Shown here piece after piece: positions 15,636-23,807 of a DNA stretch of 28,102 bases (position 1 is its first letter; each line of letters starts with the position of its first letter). The DNA lies in NCBI GenBank assembly GCA_964641135.1, contig CAZXJV010000032.1:1-28102 (forward strand). The letters are read 5' to 3'. The notes below the pieces were generated by a model that was given only the letters and a program-made list of their open reading frames with translations, ran no database searches and was not told the origin of the DNA. The translations under genes were made by a program, and so were the position numbers. The stretch comes from Teretinema sp964641135 (GTDB lineage Bacteria > Spirochaetota > Spirochaetia > Treponematales > Treponemataceae).

Positions 15636-16742
15636 ATGAAAAAAATCACCAAGATCGTGATTGCGACAATTGCTCTTTTGATGGTTGCATCAATGGCATT
15701 TGCAGGCGGCGGCCAGCAGCGTGGACGTATTGATGTCGGTATCGTATTGCCGACCAAAGATGAACCCCGCTGGGTACAGGACGAAGCCCGTTTCTATGAC
15801 GCACTCAAAGGACAGGGAAACGTAGAGATCCTGTTCAGCCAGGGCGACTCGGGACGTGAACTTCAGAATGTACAGGCCCTTATTACCAAGGGTATGAAAG
15901 TTCTGATCATTTGTCCGCATGACGGAAATGCTGCCGCTGCTGCCGCTGAAGCTGCAAAGCGTGAAGGGGTTACTGTTATTTCTTATGATCGTCTGATCAC
16001 CGGAACTACAGCTGTCGATTATTATGTAACATTCGACTCTGTTTCCGTAGGAAAGGCTCAGGCACAGTACCTCGTCAACAACCTGCCTGCCGGCAAGAAG
16101 GGCAATCCCCTGTATCTGTATGCCGGTGCTGCTTCCGACAACAATGCCTTCCTGTTCTTCCAGGGTGCATGGGAAGTTCTGCAGCCGAAGATCGCCGACG
16201 GCACCTTCGTTATCAAGAACTCATCAGAAGCTGTATCTCTGCAGTCAAAACTTAACCTGACCCGCCCTGAAATGGGACGCATTATCGGTCAGATCACTAC
16301 CAACTGGGACTTCAATACCGCCAAGAACAAGGCTGCTGACAACCTGACACGCGCCAGCGCAGCTGACAAGGGACAGGTATACATTCTTGCTCCGAACGAC
16401 GGTACAGCACGTGCGATCGCTGATGAATTCGGCCGTGACCGCGATGTTACCAAGTTCTTTGTAACAGGACAGGACGCAGAAAAAGCATCTGTTCAGTACA
16501 TCATCGACGGAAAGCAGTCCATGACAGTTTTCAAAGACGTTCGCACACTGGTACGCGACTCTGTACGCATGGCTACCGATGTACTGGCCGGCCGTACTCC
16601 TGTGACAACCGGTTCTTATGATAACGGCCGCAAGCAGGTTCCTGCAAAGCAGACCGAAGTTATCACAGTAGACCGTGCCAACGTAAAGGCCGCTCTTATT
16701 GATTCGGGATATTATCCCCTGTCAGATTTCACCGGTCTGTAA
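15636..16742 (+). CDS. periplasmic sugar-binding protein (ChvE/XylF type) of the ABC transporter
   Basis: A 368-residue secreted binding protein. The signal peptide ends in AFA at about residue 23, followed by GGGQQRG; there is no lipobox cysteine. The body follows the ChvE/multiple-monosaccharide pattern: IDVGIVLPTKDEPRW, LITKGMKVLIICPHDGNA, VTVISYDRLITG, VDYYVTFDSVSVGKAQAQYL, and a C-terminal FVTGQDAEKASVQYIIDGKQSMTVF segment split across the two lobes. It is preceded by AGGAGG and its codons end in C more often than in its neighbours, suggesting high expression. It delivers sugar to the ATPase and permease encoded downstream and may also present it to the linked chemoreceptor. Xylose is the best guess, but arabinose, galactose and glucose are bound by relatives. 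Confidence 0.88.
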   Translation: MKKITKIVIATIALLMVASMAFAGGGQQRGRIDVGIVLPTKDEPRWVQDEARFYDALKGQGNVEILFSQGDSGRELQNVQALITKGMKVLIICPHDGNAAAAAAEAAKREGVTVISYDRLITGTTAVDYYVTFDSVSVGKAQAQYLVNNLPAGKKGNPLYLYAGAASDNNAFLFFQGAWEVLQPKIADGTFVIKNSSEAVSLQSKLNLTRPEMGRIIGQITTNWDFNTAKNKAADNLTRASAADKGQVYILAPNDGTARAIADEFGRDRDVTKFFVTGQDAEKASVQYIIDGKQSMTVFKDVRTLVRDSVRMATDVLAGRTPVTTGSYDNGRKQVPAKQTEVITVDRANVKAALIDSGYYPLSDFTGL

Positions 16743-16763
16743 TCCGGGAGATTGAAGCTGTGT

Positions 16764-16820
16764 AGCAGGTGAACGCCGTCTGGCACCTCCGGGTCCGGCC
16801 GGCATTCGCCTGCTTTTTTT
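16764..16820 (+). terminator. intrinsic terminator/attenuator between the binding protein and ATPase genes
   Basis: AGCAGGTGAA (16764-16773) pairs completely with TTCGCCTGCT (16805-16814), with one G-U pair. An inner GCCG/CGGC helix extends the stem, and T7 follows directly (16814-16820). It lies 22 bases after the binding-protein stop and 37 bases before the ATPase start. Partial readthrough would give much more binding protein than transporter. Confidence 0.85.
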
Positions 16821-16857
16821 GAACAAGTATTGGATTGCGATGGTAATGAGGTAGGGT

Positions 16858-18372
16858 ATGGGAAAGACCATTCTGGAAATGGCGCACATCACAAAGGAAT
16901 TCCCGGGAGTCAAGGCGCTGGATGATGTAACGTTCAAGGTGGCCGAAGGTGAGATCCACTTTCTGGTCGGCGAAAACGGGGCCGGAAAGTCAACCTTGAT
17001 GAAGGTATTAAGCGGTGTATACCCGCATGGTTCCTACAATGGAGAAATTCGTATTAACGGAGAAGAACAACGGTATCATTCCATCAGAGACAGTGAGCGC
17101 GCGGGGCTGGCGATTATTTATCAGGAACTTGCCCTGATTCCGGATCTGCCGGTCTATGAGAATATTTATTTGGGAAACGAGCAGCGCAAAGGTTCATTGA
17201 TTGACTGGAATGAAACCATTCATAAGGCGCAGCAGCAGTTAGCCAAGGTTAAGCTTGATATTGATCCCAGCGTGAAGGTCCGATCTCTGGGTGTAGGAAA
17301 ACAGCAGCTGATAGAAATTGCCAAAGCATTGAGCAAGGAAGTCAGACTTCTTATTCTTGATGAGCCGACGGCTGCATTAAATGAAGATGACAGTGATAAT
17401 TTACTAAATCTGATTCTTGAACTTAAGGCGCAGGGTGTTACCTGCATTATGATATCCCATAAATTGAAAGAGGTGTTGCGAATTGCAGACACTGTTACAG
17501 TTCTACGTGACGGGAAAACAGTTAAAACCCTGAAGCGCGAAGAACTGAACGAGGATGTGATAATCCGCAATATGGTCGGTCGAGAAATAGAAAATATTTA
17601 TCCCAAGCGAGAGAAAATTGATATAGGGGATGTGTGTTTCGAGGTCCGTGACTGGAACGCCTATGATTACACCGTAAGCCGGCAGATTCTCACAGATGTG
17701 AACCTGAATGTACGCAAGGGAGAGATACTCGGTATAGCGGGGTTGATGGGTGCAGGACGCACCGAATTCGCGTTGAGCGTTTTTGGTAATCCCAAAAAAT
17801 ACAAGGTATGGGGCGACCTGTTTGTTAATGGTGAAAAGACTTCTATTCATCATCCCTTCGATGCCATTCAAGCCGGTCTTGCCTATGTTTCCGAGGACCG
17901 AAAAAAAGATGGTCTGATTCTTGATCAGGTTATCAAACAAAACCTGTCTATTGTCAGTCTGAAAGATCTTGTTCACAACTTTGTTATAGACAAGAATCGG
18001 GAAATTCAGGTAGCCGAGGAGTACCGGCGGAATTTGAAAATAAAAACGCCTTCAATCGAAGCACAGGTTCGTAAACTTTCGGGAGGTAACCAGCAAAAGG
18101 TTTCGCTCGGAAAATGGCTGCTGGCAAAACCGAATGTGCTGATTCTTGATGAACCTACACGTGGTATTGATGTCGGCGCGAAGTATGAAATCTATACGCT
18201 CATGAACCGCCTTGTAGAACAGGGCATGAGCATCATCATGATCTCTTCGGAGTTGCCGGAGATTTTGGGAATGAGCGACCGCATTTATGTGGTAAGCGAA
18301 GGCCGGGTAACCGGCGAGATTTCCGGATCGGAAGCAACCCAGGAAAAAATCATGCGAATGGCAACGGTGTAA
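16858..18372 (+). CDS. sugar ABC transporter ATPase with two nucleotide-binding domains (XylG/GguA type)
   Basis: A 504-residue tandem ABC protein of the monosaccharide (CUT2) class, the cytoplasmic engine for uptake. Domain 1 has Walker A GENGAGKST (38-46), a degenerate signature LGVGKQQ (144-150) and Walker B LLILDEPTAAL (164-174). Domain 2 has the degenerate P-loop region GLMGAGRTEF, a canonical signature LSGGNQQ (about 407-413) and Walker B LILDEPTRGIDVG. This asymmetry is normal in the RbsA/MglA/XylG family. The ATG follows GAGGTAGGG. It is probably co-transcribed with the permease (15-base gap) and the chemoreceptor, and receives readthrough from the binding-protein gene past the terminator at 16764-16820. 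Confidence 0.92.
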   Translation: MGKTILEMAHITKEFPGVKALDDVTFKVAEGEIHFLVGENGAGKSTLMKVLSGVYPHGSYNGEIRINGEEQRYHSIRDSERAGLAIIYQELALIPDLPVYENIYLGNEQRKGSLIDWNETIHKAQQQLAKVKLDIDPSVKVRSLGVGKQQLIEIAKALSKEVRLLILDEPTAALNEDDSDNLLNLILELKAQGVTCIMISHKLKEVLRIADTVTVLRDGKTVKTLKREELNEDVIIRNMVGREIENIYPKREKIDIGDVCFEVRDWNAYDYTVSRQILTDVNLNVRKGEILGIAGLMGAGRTEFALSVFGNPKKYKVWGDLFVNGEKTSIHHPFDAIQAGLAYVSEDRKKDGLILDQVIKQNLSIVSLKDLVHNFVIDKNREIQVAEEYRRNLKIKTPSIEAQVRKLSGGNQQKVSLGKWLLAKPNVLILDEPTRGIDVGAKYEIYTLMNRLVEQGMSIIMISSELPEILGMSDRIYVVSEGRVTGEISGSEATQEKIMRMATV

Positions 18373-18387
18373 GGACAGGAGGAGTGT

Positions 18388-19548
18388 ATGAATATTAGGA
18401 TTCTGAAGCAGAACGCGCGGGAATATGGCATGTATATCGCGCTTATGGTTATCATGCTGCTTTTTACGGTAATGACCGGCGGTGTATTTATGTCGCCGCG
18501 TAACTTGAGCAATCTGATGGACCAGACCGGATATGTGGCTGTTCTGGCTGTAGGCATGACCCTGATCATTATAATCAGGCACATAGATCTTTCGGTCGGT
18601 TTTGTTGCCGGCCTGATAGGTGCTGTTGCGGCAATATTGCTCAGGACAACAAGTATTCCGGTCGGAGCGATCATTCTTTTAACACTTGTTATCGGTGCCC
18701 TGATTGGTCTGTATCATGGCTGGCTGGTAGCAGTGATGGGTGTTCCCGCCTTCGTTGTTTCGTTGGCAGGAATGTTTATCTTCCGTGGTTTGTTGCTCAG
18801 GATAACAGAGGGAACGGGAACGATAATCATCAGCAACCGGTGTTTTAATGCCCTGGGTAACGGTTTTATTCCGGATCCGTTCGGGGGTGGCGGGCTTCAT
18901 TTATTGACACTTCTGCTTGGTGCGACAGCAGTATTGGCATTTTTGGTGTCGGAGTTCCGTATCCGGGCAAAAAAGAAGGCATACAGTTTCGAGATTCCTA
19001 CCATGGACATGTTTATTGGAAAACTTGTCTTTATTTCATCCTTAATCCTGTTTTTTACATGGAGCCTTGCACAATTTAACGGAATTTCCTGGACCGTAGT
19101 TATTGTAATTGTGGTTGTTGCAATCTATCATTTCTTTATGAACAACACCGTTCTCGGGCGCCATATCTATGCGGTTGGCGGAAACCCGGAAGCGGCGGAA
19201 CTCAGCGGTATAAAGGTCAAGGCTGTTACCTTCTTTGTTTTTTCTTCCATGAGCTGCCTTGCTGCTCTTTCCGGTATTTTGTTTGCAGCACGTTTGCAGT
19301 CTGCAACGACAACCGCAGGAACCGGCTTTGAGCTTGATGCCATCGCCAGCGCCTTTATCGGTGGTGCGTCCCCCGGAGGCGGTGTTGGTAAAATCACCGG
19401 AACCATAATTGGTGCCCTGGTAATGTCATCGTTATCGAACGGCATGAATCTGCTCGGCGTCGGTATGTCATATCAATACATAGTCCGCGGACTGGTATTG
19501 GTTTTGGCAGTACTGTTCGACGTGCAATCAAGAAGGATCAAGATTTAG
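18388..19548 (+). CDS. sugar ABC transporter permease (XylH/GguB type)
   Basis: A 386-residue membrane permease with about ten hydrophobic helices, the usual length for the XylH/GguB group. Diagnostic segments are GYVAVLAVGMTLIIIIRHIDLSVG, VPAFVVSLAGMFIFRGLL, the cytoplasmic coupling loop with YAVGGNPEAAELSGIKV, and DAIASAFIGGASPGGGVGKITGT. It would form the channel as a homodimer with the tandem ATPase. A strong ribosome-binding site, AGGAGG, lies just before the start, 15 bases after the ATPase stop. Its stop is only 3 bases before the chemoreceptor gene, so the receptor belongs to the transport unit. Confidence 0.93.
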   Translation: MNIRILKQNAREYGMYIALMVIMLLFTVMTGGVFMSPRNLSNLMDQTGYVAVLAVGMTLIIIIRHIDLSVGFVAGLIGAVAAILLRTTSIPVGAIILLTLVIGALIGLYHGWLVAVMGVPAFVVSLAGMFIFRGLLLRITEGTGTIIISNRCFNALGNGFIPDPFGGGGLHLLTLLLGATAVLAFLVSEFRIRAKKKAYSFEIPTMDMFIGKLVFISSLILFFTWSLAQFNGISWTVVIVIVVVAIYHFFMNNTVLGRHIYAVGGNPEAAELSGIKVKAVTFFVFSSMSCLAALSGILFAARLQSATTTAGTGFELDAIASAFIGGASPGGGVGKITGTIIGALVMSSLSNGMNLLGVGMSYQYIVRGLVLVLAVLFDVQSRRIKI

Positions 19549-19551
19549 CGT

Positions 19552-21675
19552 ATGACCAGACAGACCTCGCTCAGGACCATCCTGTTGCTGCCGATTGTGG
19601 CAGGCTTTGCGCTCTTCGGAGCAAGTATAATCGGATTCTCCTGGGTGGTGGTCAACGCCCGCGTCGGCGGTTATGTTGAGGCGGAGTTACGTGAAAAAAC
19701 CCGTGCCTTTCAGGCTGACTTTACACGCCGTGGAGATGCACTGGTTTCTGTTCTTGGCGTGTTTAACGGCGCAGAGCATCTGTTCAGGATTCTGCGCACC
19801 GGGAACAGGGCAACTGCACATCAGTTTACCGCTTCGGCAGCTGCTTCTATCGGCGTTGATTTTTTGTATCTGCTGGATCCTGCGGGGCGTGTTCAGGGGC
19901 GGAGCTCCGACTCCGGTGGCGGTGATGACCTTACGGGGCGTCCTTCTGTCCGCAGTGCAATAGATACCGGCAGTGTTGTTACCAGTGTAGAGCTTGATGC
20001 CCAGTTTGGCCTTTCGCAGGTTGTCGTGTATCCGTTAATGGAATCAGGCAGTCTTACCGGTCTTTTGCTTGCGGGGTATCGCCTTGGCAGTAACGATGCT
20101 ATGGATCGCTGGAAAGATCTTTTCGGGGCCGAATTCTCGGCCTTTTCATATGATACCCGCATAGCTACTACCATCCTGGATTCTGAAGGGAAACGAATAA
20201 CGGGAAGCAAACTGGCTAACCAGGAGATTGAAGATGCAGTGACCCTGTGGGGTGACAGCTGGTCCGGGTTGAACACAATAGATGGCCGGATTTATTCCGC
20301 TTCCTATCTGCCGGTAAAAAATGCAACAGACAGTGTTCTTGGTGTAATAGCGATGGCTATGCCCCGCGATGTGCTTACAGCTACTGCCCGGGGTGTGCTC
20401 TATACTCTTGCCGCGCAGGTTTCGGTATTCGCGGTGGTTTTGGGAATTTTCTTTGTTCTGCTGCTGGACCGCATGGTAATACGCCCTTTGAATTCAGCAA
20501 AAGGAACCATGCATGAGATTGCATTCGGTGACGGAGACTTGACCCGTTTGATAGAAGTTCAGAACTGTACCGAGATCGGTCAGATTATCTGCGATGTAAA
20601 CCACTTTATAACCATGCTGGCCGGAATTGTCGCTGACCTGAAAAAACGACAGGAAGAGCTGGTGGTGATAAGTGAATCGATGAGCAGTATGTCTGCCGAA
20701 AGTGCTAGCTCCATCACGGAAATAATGGCGAATATCGGCAGTGTGCACAAACAATCCGTGCAGCAGATGGATTGTGTTGTACACAGTGATGCTTTGATTG
20801 GGGCTTCAATAGACAATATTGCAAGTCTTGCGGATTCCAGCCAGATTCTGACAGAAACAGTTCAAACCGCTGCTGTTTCCGTGGAGGAAATGACCAGACG
20901 TATGCAGCTTATAACCGGCCAGGTTGCAACCATGACACAACGCTTTGGTGAGCTTGAAAGAGCCACTATTGATGGCCGTGAAAAACAGGGTCAGGTTCAA
21001 CAGGGCGTTGAGCAGATTTCTGCGGAATCACGCCTGCTGCAGGAAGCGAATGACGTAATAACAAAGATTGCCAGCCAGACAAATCTTTTGGCCATGAATG
21101 CGGCTATAGAGGCAGCCCATGCAGGTGCAGCCGGGTCAGGTTTTTCTGTTGTTGCAGACGAGATTCGTACACTGGCAGAAACGGCAGGCACCCAGTCAAA
21201 AACAATCCGTGCCGAAATAAAAAAGATACAGGGATTGATTCAGGCTGTGGTTCATACCACTGCAGATTCTACCGGGGCCTTTGCACACGTACTCGAAAAG
21301 CTGAAGGATGCGGGAGCTGTTGCAGAATCGTTCACCGACAGCATCTCCGAGCAACAGGCTGGAATGCAGAGTGTAAATACAGCCTTGCGCTCACTGGATA
21401 CAGCTGCCGGCGCAGTGGCCGTACGATCGCAGTCTCTTTCAGCAGAGAGTTCTGCTGTGCGTACCGGACTTGAAGAGCTGAAAGAAGCATCATCGATGAT
21501 TCAGGCCAGCATGGATGAAATGTCCATCGGTGCAGGCGAGATTAACACAACAGCTCATGAGGTTTCAAACCTGGCGGATAAAACAAAGCAGACCGTTGAT
21601 CGTATGAATCACATTGTGGGAAAATTCCGGATTGACGAGAGCCTTCCCGTCCCGGATGTAAAAAAAATAGATTAA
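19552..21675 (+). CDS. methyl-accepting chemotaxis protein linked to the sugar transporter
   Basis: A 707-residue chemoreceptor. Membrane helices lie at about 9-34 and 281-308, and between them is a periplasmic domain of about 245 residues resembling a Cache/PAS-like sensor (DLTGRPSVRSAIDTG, SQVVVYPLM). A HAMP domain (about 309-360) and a long coiled coil follow. The signalling tip IASQTNLLAMNAAIEAAHAG (starting near residue 505) and GFSVVADEIRTLAE are clear. In the tip, histidine and alanine replace the usual arginine and glutamate of AARAGE. There is no C-terminal NWETF-type pentapeptide. It starts 3 bases after the permease stop. This suggests chemotaxis toward the transported sugar, either directly or through the loaded binding protein. 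The start has only a weak ribosome-binding site (AAGGATC), so translation may be coupled to the permease. Confidence 0.92.
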   Translation: MTRQTSLRTILLLPIVAGFALFGASIIGFSWVVVNARVGGYVEAELREKTRAFQADFTRRGDALVSVLGVFNGAEHLFRILRTGNRATAHQFTASAAASIGVDFLYLLDPAGRVQGRSSDSGGGDDLTGRPSVRSAIDTGSVVTSVELDAQFGLSQVVVYPLMESGSLTGLLLAGYRLGSNDAMDRWKDLFGAEFSAFSYDTRIATTILDSEGKRITGSKLANQEIEDAVTLWGDSWSGLNTIDGRIYSASYLPVKNATDSVLGVIAMAMPRDVLTATARGVLYTLAAQVSVFAVVLGIFFVLLLDRMVIRPLNSAKGTMHEIAFGDGDLTRLIEVQNCTEIGQIICDVNHFITMLAGIVADLKKRQEELVVISESMSSMSAESASSITEIMANIGSVHKQSVQQMDCVVHSDALIGASIDNIASLADSSQILTETVQTAAVSVEEMTRRMQLITGQVATMTQRFGELERATIDGREKQGQVQQGVEQISAESRLLQEANDVITKIASQTNLLAMNAAIEAAHAGAAGSGFSVVADEIRTLAETAGTQSKTIRAEIKKIQGLIQAVVHTTADSTGAFAHVLEKLKDAGAVAESFTDSISEQQAGMQSVNTALRSLDTAAGAVAVRSQSLSAESSAVRTGLEELKEASSMIQASMDEMSIGAGEINTTAHEVSNLADKTKQTVDRMNHIVGKFRIDESLPVPDVKKID

Positions 21676-21710
21676 GGATTGCACGGCTGCGTTACCGGCC
21701 GTGTAATCCT
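21675..21710 (+). terminator. hairpin at the end of the chemoreceptor gene
   Basis: Thirteen bases at 21675-21687 pair fully with 21698-21710, with one G-U pair; the stem starts at the last base of the stop codon and the loop is 10 bases. There is no T-run, so it is a 3'-end stabilising or factor-dependent terminator hairpin for the long plus-strand operon. Confidence 0.55.
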
Positions 21711-21727
21711 GCTGTCCGGCCCGTACC

Positions 21728-21758
21728 AAAAAAAACAGGTGCCCCCGGCGGAATACCT
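21728..21758 (-). terminator. candidate terminator for the minus-strand prs-kinase-HAD operon
   Basis: On the minus strand AGGT (complement of 21755-21758) and ACCT (complement of 21737-21740) bracket a G/C-rich segment. They are followed one base later by eight T (complement of 21728-21735). The outer stem is short, so confidence is moderate. It would end the transcript about 135 bases beyond the HAD stop, so the tandem repeat would be in the 3' untranslated region. Confidence 0.4.
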
Positions 21759-21822
21759 TTCAGCCTGGTGTTCCTCCTGAACGCTCTTGCCTCTCTCCTC
21801 CAGGTGCGGGCCGGCTTTTTTT

Positions 21823-21885
21823 CAACAATATTGATAGCAGTACCAACAATATTGATAGCAGTACCAACAATATTGATAGCAGTAC
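21823..21885 (+). repeat. three exact 21-bp tandem copies of the dispersed repeat
   Basis: The unit CAACAATATTGATAGCAGTA plus a final C is repeated exactly three times (21823-21843, 21844-21864, 21865-21885) without spacers. The 21-bp period is two helical turns, so all copies face the same side of the DNA. Each contains the 8-bp palindrome CAATATTG. The array begins 7 bases beyond the restored stop codon of the HAD gene. Single copies occur at 166-184 and, inverted, at 27765-27784. Confidence 0.97.
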
Positions 21886-21892
21886 CCTGGGG

Positions 21893-22557
21893 CTACCTGT
21901 CCCCAATCAACGCCGGCAGCCGGTATACATCTTCCACCCCTTCAACCAGAATCCCCCCCATTCCAAGTTCCAGCGGCAGGGCCAGATCAATATCATAGGG
22001 TCGCCTACAGACAGGCAGTGTTCCGGTATACAGTCCAGACGGTTCGCGGCTTCCATAAAGGGCCGAATATGCGGTTTTGAGACACCGAAGGTATCAAGTC
22101 CGATAAGGTCAGGGAAAAAGGAACTCACGCCAAGGGCTTCAAGGGTTTTACGGGCCGGGATAACCGGGTTGTTTGTTACAGCAGCAATGTTCAGGCTGCC
22201 GGTAGCCGTCCTGACAGCGGTCAACCGGGCAAGTACATCGTAGAGACGGGGATCCCGTTTAAGAAAAAGGCCGGGTTCCAGCAGGGTTTCCCGCCAGCGT
22301 ACGCTTTCTTCAATGGGTATACCAAAGTGGGTGAGGGTGTTTCCCAGGCTGGGTGTTGTACCGTGTTTCCTTTTCCATTCAGTCCGGAATTCTTCTATCA
22401 AGGCACGTGTTACATCAGGTATCTCTCCCCGAAGGGACGCCATGTGGCGGATCTGGATATCAATCTGTTCATGTGCCCATTCCGGGTTGGTATACAGGGT
22501 TGAGTCAATATCAAAGATGATTGCGCGAAGCTCGGATGGAAAACGGTAGATAATCAT
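21893..22557 (-). pseudogene. HAD-superfamily phosphatase, frameshifted near its 3' end
   Basis: The intact part shows HAD hydrolase motif I DIDST (D16, D18), motif II VTNNP, motif III in GVSKPHIRP and the start of motif IV SVGDP. After that the frame runs into a nonsense-like, tryptophan-rich tail and stops at 21907. Reading the next frame from about 21999 restores a convincing sequence, YDIDLALPLELGMGGILVEG, then VEDVYRLPALIGDR and a stop at 21893-21895. This includes the missing motif IV aspartates. One base is therefore absent around the CCC at 21998-22000 (minus strand), as a real mutation or a sequence error. The gene overlaps the sugar-kinase gene by 4 bases (ATGA). The intended product is a small cytoplasmic phosphatase of unknown substrate. 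Confidence 0.85.
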
Positions 22558-23807
22558 GGTGTGCCGTATTTTTCGCTGTAGAGAGCATGATTACGGGGAT
22601 CCGGTTCCCACACACGGGTGATGCGCACCATTGCTCCTGCCGCCTCGTTCAAACTTGAATAGATGCCGAGAGACCTGGCTGAAAGGATGGCGTTGCCCAT
22701 CAGTTCTCCGTCCGGGGTTGCAGTGAGCTGGAATACCGCCCCGGTAATATCGGCTTTCATCTGGTTCCAGATGTCGTTCCGTGCCTGGCCTCCGGAAAGC
22801 ACAAAACGGTGTTCCCTGCCGGTTGCCTGTGTAATGTGTTTGATTCCTTCGCGAAGGCTGATAGCGGTGGTCTCGGCTACAAGGCGGCCGCTATGATCGG
22901 GGGTGCCCGGCGGAGGGATTATCGGTGTAGAGGCAATTTCGGCCATGATTTCCGGATATGAGCGGCCGGATTGTCCGGACTCCCGCCGCCAGCGGTTAAA
23001 GGTGATCCCGGAGTCCGGGATAAGCCATGAAAGGTTCCATAGCCCCGGCTCAAGGGCTGGCAGTGTGCGCAGGCGAGGTGCTGCAATCTGGCGGTCGATA
23101 CAGACGTTAAGACCCTCGCTGGTACCTGCCCGGTCACAGGCTGTTCCCGGAGTCAATGTGGCGGTACCGATGAGGGCACTGGTAAAATCAGGCCCGGCCT
23201 GGTACACCGGCACAGGGTGTTTAAGTCCTAGTTCAGCCGCCATTGCAGGGAGCACCGGTCCTGCGGTTTCTCCCGGCGGTATGAAGGGTGCAAGGAAATC
23301 GCTGCGCAGTCCTGCTTCGTCAAGGTCTTCAGTTCGCCAGTACACCGGTTCGTAGCGCGGGTCGGGAAGGACAGTGGCAGCGGTTCCGGTCAGGAGCCAC
23401 ACCAGGTATTCAGGACCGGAAAGAAGGTGAACCGCTGCATCGTAGATGGAAGGCCAGCGCGCGCGGAAGGCCTGCATGCGGGGAATAAAAAGGCTTGGAC
23501 CCGCTATTGTGTTTTCCGGGTTTACCCGGGTATCGTCATTCCACAACAAAATTTTCCCGGATCCATCTGCACTTACGGACACCAGGGTTGGGCCGTTGCC
23601 CGATATCGCCATGGCGGTGATGTTCCGCGAGGGCACAAGAAGGCCGATGGCCCGTTTGAGCGCCTGCAGCCAATGGGCCGGTGTGCGCGGTTCATCCACA
23701 GGGAAACGGACGCGGGATGAGCCATGCAGATTCCCCGCGGAATCGATAATGGCCGCCTTGAGGGAGGAGGTTCCGATATCGACCGCAAGAATCAGCGGGT
23801 CCATCAT
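22554..23807 (-). CDS. FGGY-family carbohydrate kinase
   Basis: An ATP-dependent sugar kinase of the xylulokinase/gluconokinase fold. The N-terminal phosphate motif is LAVDIGTSSLKAAIID. ISGNGPTLV, the catalytic-base region YQAGPDFTSALIG, GTSEGLN and the C-terminal adenosine motif LSGGQARNDIWNQMKADITG then follow. At 417 residues it is 60-90 shorter than typical xylulokinases, with no frameshift visible, so it is a compact member. The ATG at 23807 overlaps the stop of the PRPP synthetase gene by 4 bases, and its own stop overlaps the HAD start. The substrate cannot be read. Its position behind PRPP synthetase, and a pentose-type transporter in the same window, make a pentose or pentulose plausible. 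Confidence 0.85.
   Translation of the reverse strand: MMDPLILAVDIGTSSLKAAIIDSAGNLHGSSRVRFPVDEPRTPAHWLQALKRAIGLLVPSRNITAMAISGNGPTLVSVSADGSGKILLWNDDTRVNPENTIAGPSLFIPRMQAFRARWPSIYDAAVHLLSGPEYLVWLLTGTAATVLPDPRYEPVYWRTEDLDEAGLRSDFLAPFIPPGETAGPVLPAMAAELGLKHPVPVYQAGPDFTSALIGTATLTPGTACDRAGTSEGLNVCIDRQIAAPRLRTLPALEPGLWNLSWLIPDSGITFNRWRRESGQSGRSYPEIMAEIASTPIIPPPGTPDHSGRLVAETTAISLREGIKHITQATGREHRFVLSGGQARNDIWNQMKADITGAVFQLTATPDGELMGNAILSARSLGIYSSLNEAAGAMVRITRVWEPDPRNHALYSEKYGTP

Noticed and set aside
14372..21675. Full xylose utilisation operon (xylA/xylB)
   Set aside because: No isomerase gene is present, and the only sugar kinase is on the other strand in a different operon, so the locus is described as sensing and uptake only.
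21823..21885. CRISPR array
   Set aside because: Three 21-bp units are directly adjacent with no spacers, single copies occur elsewhere, and no cas gene is present.
21768..21998. Small plus-strand frame encoding a repeated ILIAVPT peptide
   Set aside because: The peptide repeat simply reflects a 21-bp DNA repeat divisible by three. There is no ribosome-binding site, and the second half is antisense to the HAD gene.
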